This document shows positions 25,667 to 35,351 of a stretch of 64,000 nt of DNA, piece by piece. The DNA comes from Phycisphaerales bacterium (GTDB lineage: Bacteria; Planctomycetota; Phycisphaerae; Sedimentisphaerales; Anaerobacaceae): positions 5,133,191 to 5,197,190 of the forward strand of contig CP070678.1 in NCBI GenBank assembly GCA_020352515.1. Reading direction: 5' to 3'. The first letter of the stretch is position 1; each line of letters begins with the position of its first letter. The notes beneath the pieces are model-generated. The model had not been told where the DNA came from and did not search any database. It saw only the letters and a program-made list of their open reading frames with translations. Both the position numbers and the translations under genes were made by a program.

Positions 25667-28447
25667 TTAGTTTTCGAACCAGGCAATTTCCTTTGCATCC
25701 ACCGCCACGGCCAGGGCATCGAGGTCGCCGTCATTATCCATGTCCACGGCATAAGCGGAAAGCGCATCGCCGAAATCGACGCTCATCGTGTGCCTGGCCC
25801 ATTCGGCGGCGCCGCTTCTATTCTCCCACCATCTGACGGAGTGGATTCTCTGGGCCGAGGCCAGGATGTCGAGGTCGCCGTCGCCGTCCATATCGGCAAC
25901 GTCGATGCGCTGCTCGGCGGTGTACGTTGAGTCTATGACGCGCCTGGTCCATTCGGAGCCGTCGCCGTTTGTATTGCTCCAGAAGGTCAGCCCGTCGTGA
26001 CGGCGGATAGAACCGACGAGGTCCGTTTTCCCGTCCCCGTCGAGGTCGGCCGGATATACGGACTCAACCTCACCGTCGCTGCCGGTGACATAGTTTCTCT
26101 TCCATTCGCCGTCGCGGATGCCCGGGTTCTTCCACCAGTTGATTCCGCTTTCTGTTCCGGCGGATGCGACAACGTCGAGCCTGCCGTCACCGTCGATATC
26201 GGCCACGTGCAGGCAGTGCGTTCTACAGTAGTCTTCATTCTTTGCGTTGTCGACCGTATGCATTTTCCAGGCCGCGGCGCTTCCCTTGGGGTTCTCCCAC
26301 CAGTGGATTCCGCCGCCGAGCCAGGTTGCTCCGACGATGTCCGCGTCCCGGTCGCCGTCGATGTCGGCGGCGCAGACGAGCCGGGCGCCCCCGGTATAGC
26401 CTTCCAGCGGGTGTTTGATCCATGACTTGCCGTTGCGGCTGCTGTTTTCCCACCAGACTATGTCGTATTCATCGGGCTCGGAGGCGACTATGTCCACGTC
26501 GCCGTCACCATCTATGTCCACGGGAAACGCGTTTCTCGCCCCGGTGACATTCATGTCGACCGTATGTTGTGTCCAGGCCGTTGCGCGGCCGTCGGCGTTT
26601 TCCCACCAGAAGATGCCCCCTGCGCCTTCAGCCTGCTGGGACTCGGCTGACGTATCCGCGAAGGTCGACAACCCAGTCGACGAACTGCGGAGGTGCACTT
26701 CTCGCCCGGGACCCTGTGCGGCGCCGACGACGTCCATGTCACCATCTCCGTCGAGGTCCGCCGGGTAAATGGTCTCACCGGCAAAGTCCGTGGCGACCAG
26801 GTGTTTTTGCGAGGATTCCGCGGGGGCCCGGACAAGGCTGGTCGTGACGTCGGCCTCGGCAGATTCTTCGAGTGTTTCTTGGGCCTGAACCGCCCGGCCG
26901 GTCATGGTGAAGAGCTGGAGGACCTCCTGGCCGGTCAATGCCCGGTTGAAGAGAGCGGCCTCGTCTATCATCCCGCGCCAGAAGCCGCCGTTATGGTTTT
27001 CAATGCCGCCGATGTAAGCGGCGCCCGTGAAGCCCTCCGCGGGTATCACACCGGTCTCTGTGAGGTTGCCGTTTCTGTAGATTCGCCCGGTAACTCCATC
27101 ATAGGTCACGGTTATGTGTGTCCATACGTCGTTCCCGAGCTGCCAGTCGTATTCGCTGAATTGGGCGCCGTCGGCCCAGTCGGACGCGCGTCTCGCACCG
27201 GCGAACGGTCTTAAGCCGGTTGTCTTTCCGCCCGTTTCTTGTCCGCTGCGCATGGTCGATGCGTCTTCGGCGCCCATCTTAATCTTTTCGGCGCCGACGG
27301 AGATTCCCCCCCTGACGTTTCCCTCAACGGCGTAGCAGTGCTCTTCGTCGTACAGCATGAAGATGCGACGGTTATTTATAGAACCGGGCCCCGTGATTTT
27401 CACCCAGGCCGCGATGGTGAACGCCTCCAGATAGATATCCGGCGCAGTTATGTAGTCGCCGGAGCCGTCGAATGACATGATTCCGCCCAGCACAGGGTCG
27501 TTTGCATATCGGGCCCCGTGGACCTGTCCGTGCCGATTGCGGCCCGAGATGTCAAGTGCGGTATTGGGGTCGTGCTGCGCGTGAAATGAATAGTAGAGGA
27601 CCAGGCTGTTCTGGAGCCCTGCCGGCACGACCGGGGCCGTTGAATCGCCGACTCCCCTCAACGGAACTCCGTCGGCTATCTGGATTGATTGAGCCTCCAG
27701 GCTTGCTGCAGCCGTATCGGCGGCCCGGGCAGGCTCCGGCCTGCGGCGGTCGCCTGTGACATCCATTATTCCGGAATCCACCTGCCCTGCAACGTGCAAT
27801 GTTGTTTGTTTTTCGCTTCGAAAATCAGCCGGTTCAACGGCGGTGGCGTCGTCGTTTCCGGCCCCAAGGGATGCGACGCGGTTTCTGAGCTTCTCGGCGG
27901 CGCGGGCAAACGGATTATCCCCATCTTCGGCGGGGTATTCGGCGCTGAGCTTCTCCAGCAGGGCGAGCGATTCGGCAGCATCCATTTTCGCCAGGTAGGC
28001 GCCGGCCGTTCCGCTGTCTGATTGGCCTTCGTCAAAAAAGGCCCTCAGGCCTTTGATGTCACCTGCCTTGAACAAGTGCTCGATTTCGGCCAATCCGGCG
28101 TCCGCTGTTGCATCCGCAGGCGTCTGGTTTGTGAGCTTGGTCTCGGCTAAGACCTTTTGAGTCGGCGCTTCACCGTTACCGGCGGTGCTTTGGACCGGCT
28201 GCGGGCGCGAATCGGGAAACATGTTAACTGCAATCGCAGCCCCTATGAAGATGACCGCGGCTGCGGCCAGCGCACACGTCATCGTTTTCGTGGCCGTTGT
28301 CCGCGCGCCGGGTTGCGAGCGGGCCGGGGTCTTTTGAGGCTTTTCCAGCGCTGGCAGGACCTCGCCGAGGATTCTCTTATCCATCTCGGCGCCGGTTGCG
28401 TCGTGCAAATCGCCGATCAGTCTGCGTATGTCTTTCACCGATTTCAT
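25667..28447 (-). CDS. Membrane-anchored LamG-VCBS protein, probable anti-sigma factor/sensor
   Basis: 926 residues. The N-terminal about 50 residues are cytoplasmic (MKSVKDIRRLIGDLHDATGA...), resembling short regulatory heads of planctomycete proteins next to ECF sigma genes. A single membrane segment (ALAAAAVIFIGAAIAV) is at about 58-76. A LamG-type jelly-roll (SLVLYYSFHAQHD ... FTIAAWVKI) spans about 276-505. Seven VCBS/FG-GAP repeats fill 555-926, each with a calcium-loop motif such as ADLDGDGDMDVVG and a following WWEN strand. The start overlaps the sigma factor stop as ATGA, so the two are translationally coupled. Anti-sigma activity is inferred from that coupling and topology; no zinc-finger anti-sigma motif is visible. 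Confidence 0.85.
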   Translation of the reverse strand: MKSVKDIRRLIGDLHDATGAEMDKRILGEVLPALEKPQKTPARSQPGARTTATKTMTCALAAAAVIFIGAAIAVNMFPDSRPQPVQSTAGNGEAPTQKVLAETKLTNQTPADATADAGLAEIEHLFKAGDIKGLRAFFDEGQSDSGTAGAYLAKMDAAESLALLEKLSAEYPAEDGDNPFARAAEKLRNRVASLGAGNDDATAVEPADFRSEKQTTLHVAGQVDSGIMDVTGDRRRPEPARAADTAAASLEAQSIQIADGVPLRGVGDSTAPVVPAGLQNSLVLYYSFHAQHDPNTALDISGRNRHGQVHGARYANDPVLGGIMSFDGSGDYITAPDIYLEAFTIAAWVKITGPGSINNRRIFMLYDEEHCYAVEGNVRGGISVGAEKIKMGAEDASTMRSGQETGGKTTGLRPFAGARRASDWADGAQFSEYDWQLGNDVWTHITVTYDGVTGRIYRNGNLTETGVIPAEGFTGAAYIGGIENHNGGFWRGMIDEAALFNRALTGQEVLQLFTMTGRAVQAQETLEESAEADVTTSLVRAPAESSQKHLVATDFAGETIYPADLDGDGDMDVVGAAQGPGREVHLRSSSTGLSTFADTSAESQQAEGAGGIFWWENADGRATAWTQHTVDMNVTGARNAFPVDIDGDGDVDIVASEPDEYDIVWWENSSRNGKSWIKHPLEGYTGGARLVCAADIDGDRDADIVGATWLGGGIHWWENPKGSAAAWKMHTVDNAKNEDYCRTHCLHVADIDGDGRLDVVASAGTESGINWWKNPGIRDGEWKRNYVTGSDGEVESVYPADLDGDGKTDLVGSIRRHDGLTFWSNTNGDGSEWTRRVIDSTYTAEQRIDVADMDGDGDLDILASAQRIHSVRWWENRSGAAEWARHTMSVDFGDALSAYAVDMDNDGDLDALAVAVDAKEIAWFEN

Positions 28448-28986
28448 TTTGTCACCTCACTGTTCAACAGCGACCTGATTTTATCCAATCCGTAGCGGTA
28501 GCGGCCGTGGATCGTGCTGATCGAGACGCCCCGGAGGGCGGCTATTTCCCTGAATTTCATTCCGCCTTTGAGATGCAGCACCACGGCCTCGCGCTGCTCG
28601 TAAGGCAGTTGACTCATCGCCTGCCTCAGGCGTGTCAGCTCTTCTGTTTCAATTGCATCGCGCTGAGGGTCGCGCGGACTCGAGACGACGGCACCGCCCG
28701 GGCCGGGATTCCGGGGTCGGTGTTTGCCCGCCCTCAATCTGTCCCGTGCGCGATTGCCGGTGCAGGTCGCCAGATAGCCCTTGAGGCTTCCGGTGAGCCG
28801 GAACCCGTCGAGCGACTTTGCAAAGGACAGAAAGACGTCGTGCACAACGTCCTCGGCGGCAGGCCTGTCGTTCAGCAGGGCGTTTGCGAGCGTCAGCAGG
28901 TAGTCCTTGTACTTGCGGTAAAGGACGCACATTGCCTCCCGGCTGCCGCGCTTGCACTTCAATACAAGCAGCTTGTCTTCGAGCAT
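28444..28986 (-). CDS. ECF-type RNA polymerase sigma factor
   Basis: 180 residues with sigma-70 region 2 (REAMCVLYRKYKDYLLTLAN, AEDVVHDVFLSFAKSL, GSLKGYLATCTGNRARDR) and region 4 (LPYEQREAVVLHLKGGMKFR then EIAALRGVSISTIHGRYRYG), the standard two-domain ECF layout. The linker (residues about 95-115) is Pro/Gly/Arg-rich. ATG 28986 is taken as start; a TTG 15 bases upstream is in frame. The last codons overlap the LamG-VCBS gene. A possible -10 TTATAT lies about 50 bases upstream, but no family -35 was recognised. Confidence 0.9.
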   Translation of the reverse strand: MLEDKLLVLKCKRGSREAMCVLYRKYKDYLLTLANALLNDRPAAEDVVHDVFLSFAKSLDGFRLTGSLKGYLATCTGNRARDRLRAGKHRPRNPGPGGAVVSSPRDPQRDAIETEELTRLRQAMSQLPYEQREAVVLHLKGGMKFREIAALRGVSISTIHGRYRYGLDKIRSLLNSEVTK

Positions 28987-29139
28987 TTCAGGCCTGCCCA
29001 ACTCGTTTCGAAACCGGCGATCGTCTCAATGTATATAACGAGTGAACCACCGGTTTTTACATAAGACAAGTGGAAATATTTTGCCGAGCCCGACAGCCCG
29101 GCCCGCACCGCCGCCCACGGGCGGGGATTCGGGGACTTT

Positions 29140-32100
29140 TCACGGCTCGCGCCAGGTCGTCCGGGCGAGCCAATTGTCGGCGAGCAGGGCGAAATCAACC
29201 AGATCGACGGTTGCATTTCTGTCGAGGTCGGCGGGCGTTTCGACCGTCGCGCCGAGCCAGCTTTGCGACCACTGGTCCAGGTCTGCGAGGTCCGCGGCTC
29301 CGTCGTTTGTCAGGTCGGCGGGCAGCGACCAGTTGTGCGGCGGGATGCTTGCCTCTGGTGTGCCGCCGTAGGCGCCCATGTTGATACGAATGTTGCGGCC
29401 CCACTCGTTGTTGGGGTCGGCAGGGACGGAAAGTGGCTCATCGGCAAGTCGAGAGCCGGGGTTGCCGGCATCGATACAGCGGCTGGTGACGTTGTCCCAG
29501 GTCCAGACTCTGCGCTGCGTGTCCCATCGCCAGCCGGCACTCTTGAGATGGTAATCGCCTTCGACCCAGAAATCGTCGCCTGGGTCGCCAGGGGTGCCGT
29601 TGGGGTCCCAATAGTCCGATGCGACAAAACAGGGGTCGGCTTCGATGTTGCCGAGCCCGGCCCATCCGCCGGAGACATTGCTGTAGGTGACGATGGTCTG
29701 GGGCAGGCCCGTATCCCATATAGGGTTGGGGCCGTCCCAGATGATGCAGTTGGTGACGGAGGGATAGGGGCCATAGTTGGTGCAAAGGGCGGTCGCGACG
29801 GAGGATGTGTTTGCGGTAAAGGTGCAATTGGCCGCGACTATCCGGCTGCCGTTGTTTTCGATTGCGCCGCCGTAGAGCCCGGAGTTGCGGGCAAAGATGC
29901 AGTTGCGGAACGTGGGGCTGGCGCTCGTGCTGGAGACTGCGCCGCCACCGCCGCTCTGCGCGACGTTCGCGTAGAAGGCGCAGCCGGTGAATTTCGGTGC
30001 GCGGCCGTATATGCCGACGGCGGCGCCCGAGGACGCGCAGAGGTTTTTGCTGAACGTGCAATCGACAAAGGTCGAATCCCCATTGTTGTTGTAGATGCCT
30101 GCCCCGAACACCTCTGCACGGTTGGCCAGGAAGCGACATCGGGTGAAAGTGGGGTTGCTATTTGTGCAGTAGACGGCTCCGCCCCGTTTGGCGTAGCTGC
30201 CTATCATGGCGCAGTCGGCGATGTTCGGGGCGCCGGCGCTGAATCGCATCGCGCCGCCGTAGTCGCCGGCATAGCCGTTGATGATGGTGAAGCCGGAGAG
30301 TAACAGGCCCGAGGCGTTGCTGAAATAGAACCCCCGGTGCGGGTCGTCGGCAGAGCCGTTGCAATCGATGATGCAGGTCTGCGGTCCGTTTTCGCTGCGG
30401 ATGGTTATGGATTTGCTCTGGAGCTGGATGTCGCGATTGCCGTCGCCGGAATAGAGGCCGTCGGCAACGAGGATGATGTCGTCGTCGGAGGCGGCATCGA
30501 CGGCGGCCTGGATCGTGGGGTACTCGGAGGGAACGTGGAGGACGCCGGCCATGTGGAGAGTCACGCGGACGACGGCCGGGCTGTTGACCGCATTGGGGCC
30601 GAAGACTCTCAGAAGGCACAGATGGTCGCCAATCTGAAGACCGGCTGTATCGACCAGCAGCGCGACGGAATTGACGTCGCCGGTTGAAGAGCCGGTGTCG
30701 GGCCAGGCGCTTAGCCAGTTGCAGTCGCAGGCGATTTGCCAGTTGAGGGTCCCGGCGCCGCTGTTGTGGATGTTGAGGATTTGGGGTTCGGGATCGGGGC
30801 CGCCTTTGATGGCGTCGAAGGCAAACTGCCGGGCGGAAAGCTCGATCGCGGGTATGTTGGGGTCGTGCTCGCAGGCGCCCATGTCGACGACGGGGATGCC
30901 GTCCAAATCGCCATCCACGACGCGCGGGTTGCCGGCCAGATCGGTCGCCGCGAGGCCGAGGTTCGGCTCGTTCGTTCCGGCGTCGATGCATGGCGAGCCT
31001 GGCAGCAGGTGGTAGCTGCCGTCGATCCAGAAATCGTCACGGGTGTAGCCCGGGGTGCCGTTGGCGTCCCAGTACCCGGTCTGGGCGAACAGAGGGTCGG
31101 CGTCGATGTTGCCGACGAGCCAGTTGAGCGTGGAGCAGGGATCGATGTGTGCGGATTCCGCTGCGCCACGGACGTTGCTGAAACTGACGGCCAGTTGGGA
31201 TGGGACGTTTGGGGCGTGGTATGGCTTGACCGTGTAGAGGTACAGTTCGTTGCCGTCGGGGGCGCTGTTGGCCCAGACGATGCTGTTGATAAGGCCCACG
31301 TTGGCGCCGCGGGTGTATATACCGCCGCCCCTGCTGCCGTGCTGGTTGGCGGCGATGGTGCAGTTGATGATGGTGGGGCTGCCGGAGCAGTAGATGCCGC
31401 CGCCGCCATGCCATGCGTGCCCCTGATTGCCCGCGACGACGCAATCGCTGATGAGGCCGCCGCTGCACGTAATCCCTCCGCCGTCGTCGACGGCGCTGTT
31501 GCCGGTGATTCGGCAGCGGCTTACCGTCGTGCCGGGTCCGCAGGAGATTCCCCCGCCGTGGGCGCCAGAGTTGTTGGTAATTGTGCAGTTGTCAATGATC
31601 GGGCTGCCGGCATGAGCGAATATTGCCCCGCCGGCGCCTCCCGCAATCTCGCCGGAGGCGAGGACGGCGCCGCGGGCTGTGTTGTCACTGATGCGGCAGT
31701 TTGTGATGATTGAGTTGCTGTCGGTGCAGGCGATCGCGCCGCCGTTGTAGTAACCGGCGTAGCTGCGAGTAATGACGCAGTTGGTGATTGTCGGGCCGCT
31801 GTTTTCGCATAGTATTGCGCCGCCATTGCCGCGCGGCGGGTCGGTTGGCGTGTAGTAATCGTCCGGGTCGCTTGAGCCGTTTGTGATGGTCAAGCCGTCG
31901 AGCACGGCATTGGCGTCTTCGGCGCTGTGGAAGTAGAATGCGCGGCCGGCTTTCTGGCAGTCGATGATGCAGTGTTCGGGGCCGTTCTCGCTGTGAAGGG
32001 TAAGGTTCTTGCCTTTGAAGTCTACGTTGCGGTTGCCGGGTCCGGTATAGAGGCCGTCGGCGACGATAACCTTGCCACCGTCGAAGACGTAGTCCACCCC

Positions 32101-34800
32101 ATCCTGAATGGTGGGCAATTGGGCCGGGACGTGCGCGGCGGTTCCGTATACGTGGAGGAATACGGTGACGCTCTGCGGTGTATTGACGGCGTTGGGGTCG
32201 GCGCCATGCAGTTTGCACTTGTACCTGCCGATGTTGAGGGCTTCAACGGAAGCGGCCAGCTCGATTTGGTTGGGCCGGCCGGCGGATTCACCGAACGTTG
32301 GCGTCAGGCTGAGCCAGGGGCAATCCTCCGTCATCCGCCACTTCAGTGACCCGGCGCCTGAATTTCGGATGGTCAGGGTCTGAGGCTGCGGGTCGGGGCC
32401 GAATTCTTCGGCGTAGAAGTGAAAGAGCCTGGGTGAGATTTCGATGACCGGGCCCTCGGCGTCGAATTCGTCGGCGCCGATGTCGATACGGCCGTTAATG
32501 ACGCGAGGGTCGCCGTCGATATCGGTCAGGTCCGGGCCGGGGCCAAAGTTCGGGTCGCCGGCGTTGATGCAGGGCGAAAGATTCGAGAGGTGGTAATCGC
32601 CGGCGTTCGGGTCAACAAGGCATGGGTCGGCGTCGATAATGTATCGGCACCAGTCGAGGGGCCAGAGGTCCGGGGTGGAGATGCCGGCGAGACCGCCCTG
32701 GATGTCACAGTGCGAGACAGAAATGTCGTCGTATCCGGTCCGCGCGATGTCGATCTGGGGGCCGAGCGCGGCGGAGTTGCGCCAGAATATGCAGTTTGCT
32801 ATTGTGGCGCCGGACTGCCAGCCGATTTTTATGCCGCCTCCGGTGCTGAGGTCGGCGTTGTTGGCGACTATCGTGCAATGGGTGACGACGGGGTGAGATT
32901 GTTTTTCACAAAAGACGGCGGCGCCTCCACCGTAGTAGGTATAGTAGGACGTGTCCACGTTGCCGGCAATGATGCAGTGGTCTATAAGGGGATTGCTGTT
33001 GTCATAGCAGCAGATGCCCGCGCCGCCGCCGCGATAGTAAACGCTGCGGTTATTCATAATTCTGCAGCGGCTTATGGTCGGGCTTGAGCCCTGACAGTAG
33101 ATCGCCCCGCCGTACGAAGAATATGAATAACTGGAGATTTGGACGTTCGGGGCGCAGCCTTTCGTTACGGTGAGGCCGTCGAGGATGGAATCGCGTCCTT
33201 CGCCCGATACAAAGCTGAAGCCGCGGTGGGGCACCTCTTTTGTGCCCTGGCAATCAATGATCGTGGCCGCCACGATGTTCGCGTCGCGCGGGTCCGTACT
33301 TCGGACGGTGATGGCCTTGCCCTTGAAGTCCAGGTCACGGTTTCCCTCGCCGGTGTAGGCGCAGGGCGCCAGCACTACGGTTCCTCCATCGAGAACGTAG
33401 TCTATCGCCTCCTGAATTGTCGGGTAGCGGCCGGGGACCTGTGCGACTTCGGCCGATACGTACAGCGTTACGGCAACGAGGCGCGGGCTGTTGAGGGAGC
33501 GTGGATCGGATACGGTAAGGCGGCCGTCGTAGCGTCCGCCGGCCAGAGCGCCGGTTGCCGCAGAGAGGGTGACATCGTGTGCTTCTCCGGTGGATTGGCC
33601 GGCGCCAGGGCTTACGGAGAGCCAGCTCGAATCGGATGCTATCCGCCAGTTGAGCGTGGCGCCGCCGCCGTTTCGGATCGTGAGCGTCTGGGTGTTGGGG
33701 TCGGGGCCGCCTTCGGTGGCGGTGAACAGGAAGTGTTCCTTGGAGATTTCGATGACAGGTTGTGCCGGCAGCGCGGCCTCGTAGGCGCCGATATCCGCCA
33801 CAGCAGTTCCGTCGTTGTCGCCGTCGATTGTGCGGGATGCGCCGGCGAGGTCGGTTTGGGGCAGACCGCCGGGGGGCTCGTTTGTCCCGGCGTCCACGCA
33901 GGGAGAATCAAGACTCAGGGAATAATCACCCGAGCACGGGTCGGCGAAGCACGGGTCGGCGTCCAGGTTGGCTTCGCCTGTAAAACCGCCCTTGATAAGA
34001 CAGTGACTTACGACGGCGGTTCCATAGAAGGTGTGGACATCTATCTCTGTGGAGTTGCCCCAGAAGACGCAGTTGGTGATATGGGCGGTGCTGTCGCCGC
34101 CGATGTACATGCCGCCGCTCGCATAGCCGGCCGTGTTGCCGCTTAGGGTGCAGTTAGTTATGATGGGCGAGGATTCCTCGGTGCAGAAGATGCCGCCGCC
34201 GTAGGAGTTGCTCTTGCCGGCGCGGTTCTCGACGATCAGGCAGTTGAGGATTGTGGGGCTGCTCTGCGTCTTGCAGGTGATACCGCCGCCATACTGGCCG
34301 TAATTGCCCTTGATTATGCAGCCGTCGATTATGGCGTTGCTACTGGCAAGCCTTATGCCACCGCCCCCGTGCGGTCCGACGGACTCGTTTTCAATAAGGC
34401 GGCAGTTTCGGATGGTGGGGCTGCTGTTCTCGCAGAAGATTCCGCCGCCGTAGCCGACCCATCCGTTGGCGATGGTAAAACCGTCGAGCACGGAATCCGG
34501 GCCCTCTTGGGCCCGGAAGTAGAAGCCCCGGCGCGGGTGGTTGTCGGAGCCCTGGCAGTCGATGATGCAGTTTTCTGGGCCGTTTTCGCTGCGGACGGTG
34601 ACGGCCTTTCCTTTGAAGTCGATGTCCCGGTTGCCGGGGCCGCTGTAGGTTCCGGGGGCGACGATGACGGTCTCGCCGTCGGTGCAGGCGTCGATGGCGG
34701 CCTGGATGTTGGGATATTGACTCGGGACCAGACGCGTCGCGGCCGGAGCGAAATTGGGGGCGAAAAGCAAGGTGATGGTGAAAAGGACTCGACGTTTCAT
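29140..34800 (-). CDS. Giant secreted protein with four beta-helix modules and dockerin-like end
   Basis: 1886 residues. A signal peptide (MKRRVLFTITLLFAPNFAPA) precedes four tandem modules starting near residues 22, 450, 888 and 1420. Each opens with VPSQYPNIQAAID-type sequence and a GNRDIDFKGKAVTVRSENGP strand, then runs through PbH1-like coils (GGGIFCENSSPTIRNC) and closes with a DADPCF..GDY.L...SPC.DAG segment. BACON/Ig-like domains (VIEISKEHFLFTATEGGPDP and kin) follow modules 1-3 at about 347, 782 and 1313. Two dockerin-like half repeats end the protein. Role is presumably carbohydrate binding or cleavage at the surface. Start chosen by signal peptide and GGAGAG 8 bases upstream. Confidence 0.88.
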   Translation of the reverse strand: MKRRVLFTITLLFAPNFAPAATRLVPSQYPNIQAAIDACTDGETVIVAPGTYSGPGNRDIDFKGKAVTVRSENGPENCIIDCQGSDNHPRRGFYFRAQEGPDSVLDGFTIANGWVGYGGGIFCENSSPTIRNCRLIENESVGPHGGGGIRLASSNAIIDGCIIKGNYGQYGGGITCKTQSSPTILNCLIVENRAGKSNSYGGGIFCTEESSPIITNCTLSGNTAGYASGGMYIGGDSTAHITNCVFWGNSTEIDVHTFYGTAVVSHCLIKGGFTGEANLDADPCFADPCSGDYSLSLDSPCVDAGTNEPPGGLPQTDLAGASRTIDGDNDGTAVADIGAYEAALPAQPVIEISKEHFLFTATEGGPDPNTQTLTIRNGGGATLNWRIASDSSWLSVSPGAGQSTGEAHDVTLSAATGALAGGRYDGRLTVSDPRSLNSPRLVAVTLYVSAEVAQVPGRYPTIQEAIDYVLDGGTVVLAPCAYTGEGNRDLDFKGKAITVRSTDPRDANIVAATIIDCQGTKEVPHRGFSFVSGEGRDSILDGLTVTKGCAPNVQISSYSYSSYGGAIYCQGSSPTISRCRIMNNRSVYYRGGGAGICCYDNSNPLIDHCIIAGNVDTSYYTYYGGGAAVFCEKQSHPVVTHCTIVANNADLSTGGGIKIGWQSGATIANCIFWRNSAALGPQIDIARTGYDDISVSHCDIQGGLAGISTPDLWPLDWCRYIIDADPCLVDPNAGDYHLSNLSPCINAGDPNFGPGPDLTDIDGDPRVINGRIDIGADEFDAEGPVIEISPRLFHFYAEEFGPDPQPQTLTIRNSGAGSLKWRMTEDCPWLSLTPTFGESAGRPNQIELAASVEALNIGRYKCKLHGADPNAVNTPQSVTVFLHVYGTAAHVPAQLPTIQDGVDYVFDGGKVIVADGLYTGPGNRNVDFKGKNLTLHSENGPEHCIIDCQKAGRAFYFHSAEDANAVLDGLTITNGSSDPDDYYTPTDPPRGNGGAILCENSGPTITNCVITRSYAGYYNGGAIACTDSNSIITNCRISDNTARGAVLASGEIAGGAGGAIFAHAGSPIIDNCTITNNSGAHGGGISCGPGTTVSRCRITGNSAVDDGGGITCSGGLISDCVVAGNQGHAWHGGGGIYCSGSPTIINCTIAANQHGSRGGGIYTRGANVGLINSIVWANSAPDGNELYLYTVKPYHAPNVPSQLAVSFSNVRGAAESAHIDPCSTLNWLVGNIDADPLFAQTGYWDANGTPGYTRDDFWIDGSYHLLPGSPCIDAGTNEPNLGLAATDLAGNPRVVDGDLDGIPVVDMGACEHDPNIPAIELSARQFAFDAIKGGPDPEPQILNIHNSGAGTLNWQIACDCNWLSAWPDTGSSTGDVNSVALLVDTAGLQIGDHLCLLRVFGPNAVNSPAVVRVTLHMAGVLHVPSEYPTIQAAVDAASDDDIILVADGLYSGDGNRDIQLQSKSITIRSENGPQTCIIDCNGSADDPHRGFYFSNASGLLLSGFTIINGYAGDYGGAMRFSAGAPNIADCAMIGSYAKRGGAVYCTNSNPTFTRCRFLANRAEVFGAGIYNNNGDSTFVDCTFSKNLCASSGAAVGIYGRAPKFTGCAFYANVAQSGGGGAVSSTSASPTFRNCIFARNSGLYGGAIENNGSRIVAANCTFTANTSSVATALCTNYGPYPSVTNCIIWDGPNPIWDTGLPQTIVTYSNVSGGWAGLGNIEADPCFVASDYWDPNGTPGDPGDDFWVEGDYHLKSAGWRWDTQRRVWTWDNVTSRCIDAGNPGSRLADEPLSVPADPNNEWGRNIRINMGAYGGTPEASIPPHNWSLPADLTNDGAADLADLDQWSQSWLGATVETPADLDRNATVDLVDFALLADNWLARTTWREP

Positions 34801-35351
34801 GTTCGGCTCTCTCCAACTTATTATGACGCATGTATTACCACGGCGCGGGGCCAAAAGTGATGGCCCGCTCCCACGGATCAGGCCGTTGCTGCAAATTGCC
34901 GGTCGGCCGTCACGGAGCCGCAGATGAGCGGCAGCGGACGGGCGCCGAGAGAGCAAACGAGCCTGGGGGCAGGCGGGTATGAAAGTGGGTACTTATTATG
35001 ATGACAAACGGCAGTATGTATAAAGGTCTTGTGCCTGCCCTTACATCTTAGCCGTATTCTACCGCGCCAGACCGGCGGGGACAAGGTTTTTCTGAAGATC
35101 TTTTACAAGGAAGACGTTAGGAAGCGGCCGGAGCGGAGCACAGAACCAAAGCCGCCGCGTCAGAGCCGGTGCGAGAGAAGGCGGGGCACAGTTCAAGGGG
35201 TCGCAGGCGGGTGTTTTTTGCCTTTGGGGGCGGGGCTTTTTTCGGGAAAAAGATTGCTGTAGCGGCGATTTTGAGTTAGACTGCGCGGACATTCTTTCGT
35301 TCGACGGTTGGATACATTTACGCTTTTGATACTTTCGCGAAGAGGTTCGTT
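34801..35351. other. Divergent intergenic region upstream of dnaN
   Basis: No gene supported. I looked for DnaA boxes (TTATCCACA and one-mismatch forms) and AT-rich unwinding DNA and found neither. GC-rich runs followed by T tracts (35205-35245) are not perfect hairpins. A candidate dnaN promoter is listed separately. Confidence 0.5.
35254..35282 (+). promoter_or_regulatory. Candidate dnaN promoter
   Basis: TTGCTG (35254-35259), 17-base spacer, TAGACT (35277-35282), each matching the consensus at four of six positions. It would give a 60-base leader. Confidence 0.4.

Noticed and set aside
29263..31713. Long plus-strand frames antisense to the beta-helix gene
   Set aside because: Glycine/valine-rich translations that mirror the repeats of the true gene; no start signals.
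29140..34800. Regular GC-rich repeats that might suggest a CRISPR array
   Set aside because: They are coding repeats of a beta-helix protein, with no constant repeat and unique spacer pattern; no cas genes in the window.
34801..35351. Replication origin next to dnaN
   Set aside because: No DnaA boxes or AT-rich unwinding region found.
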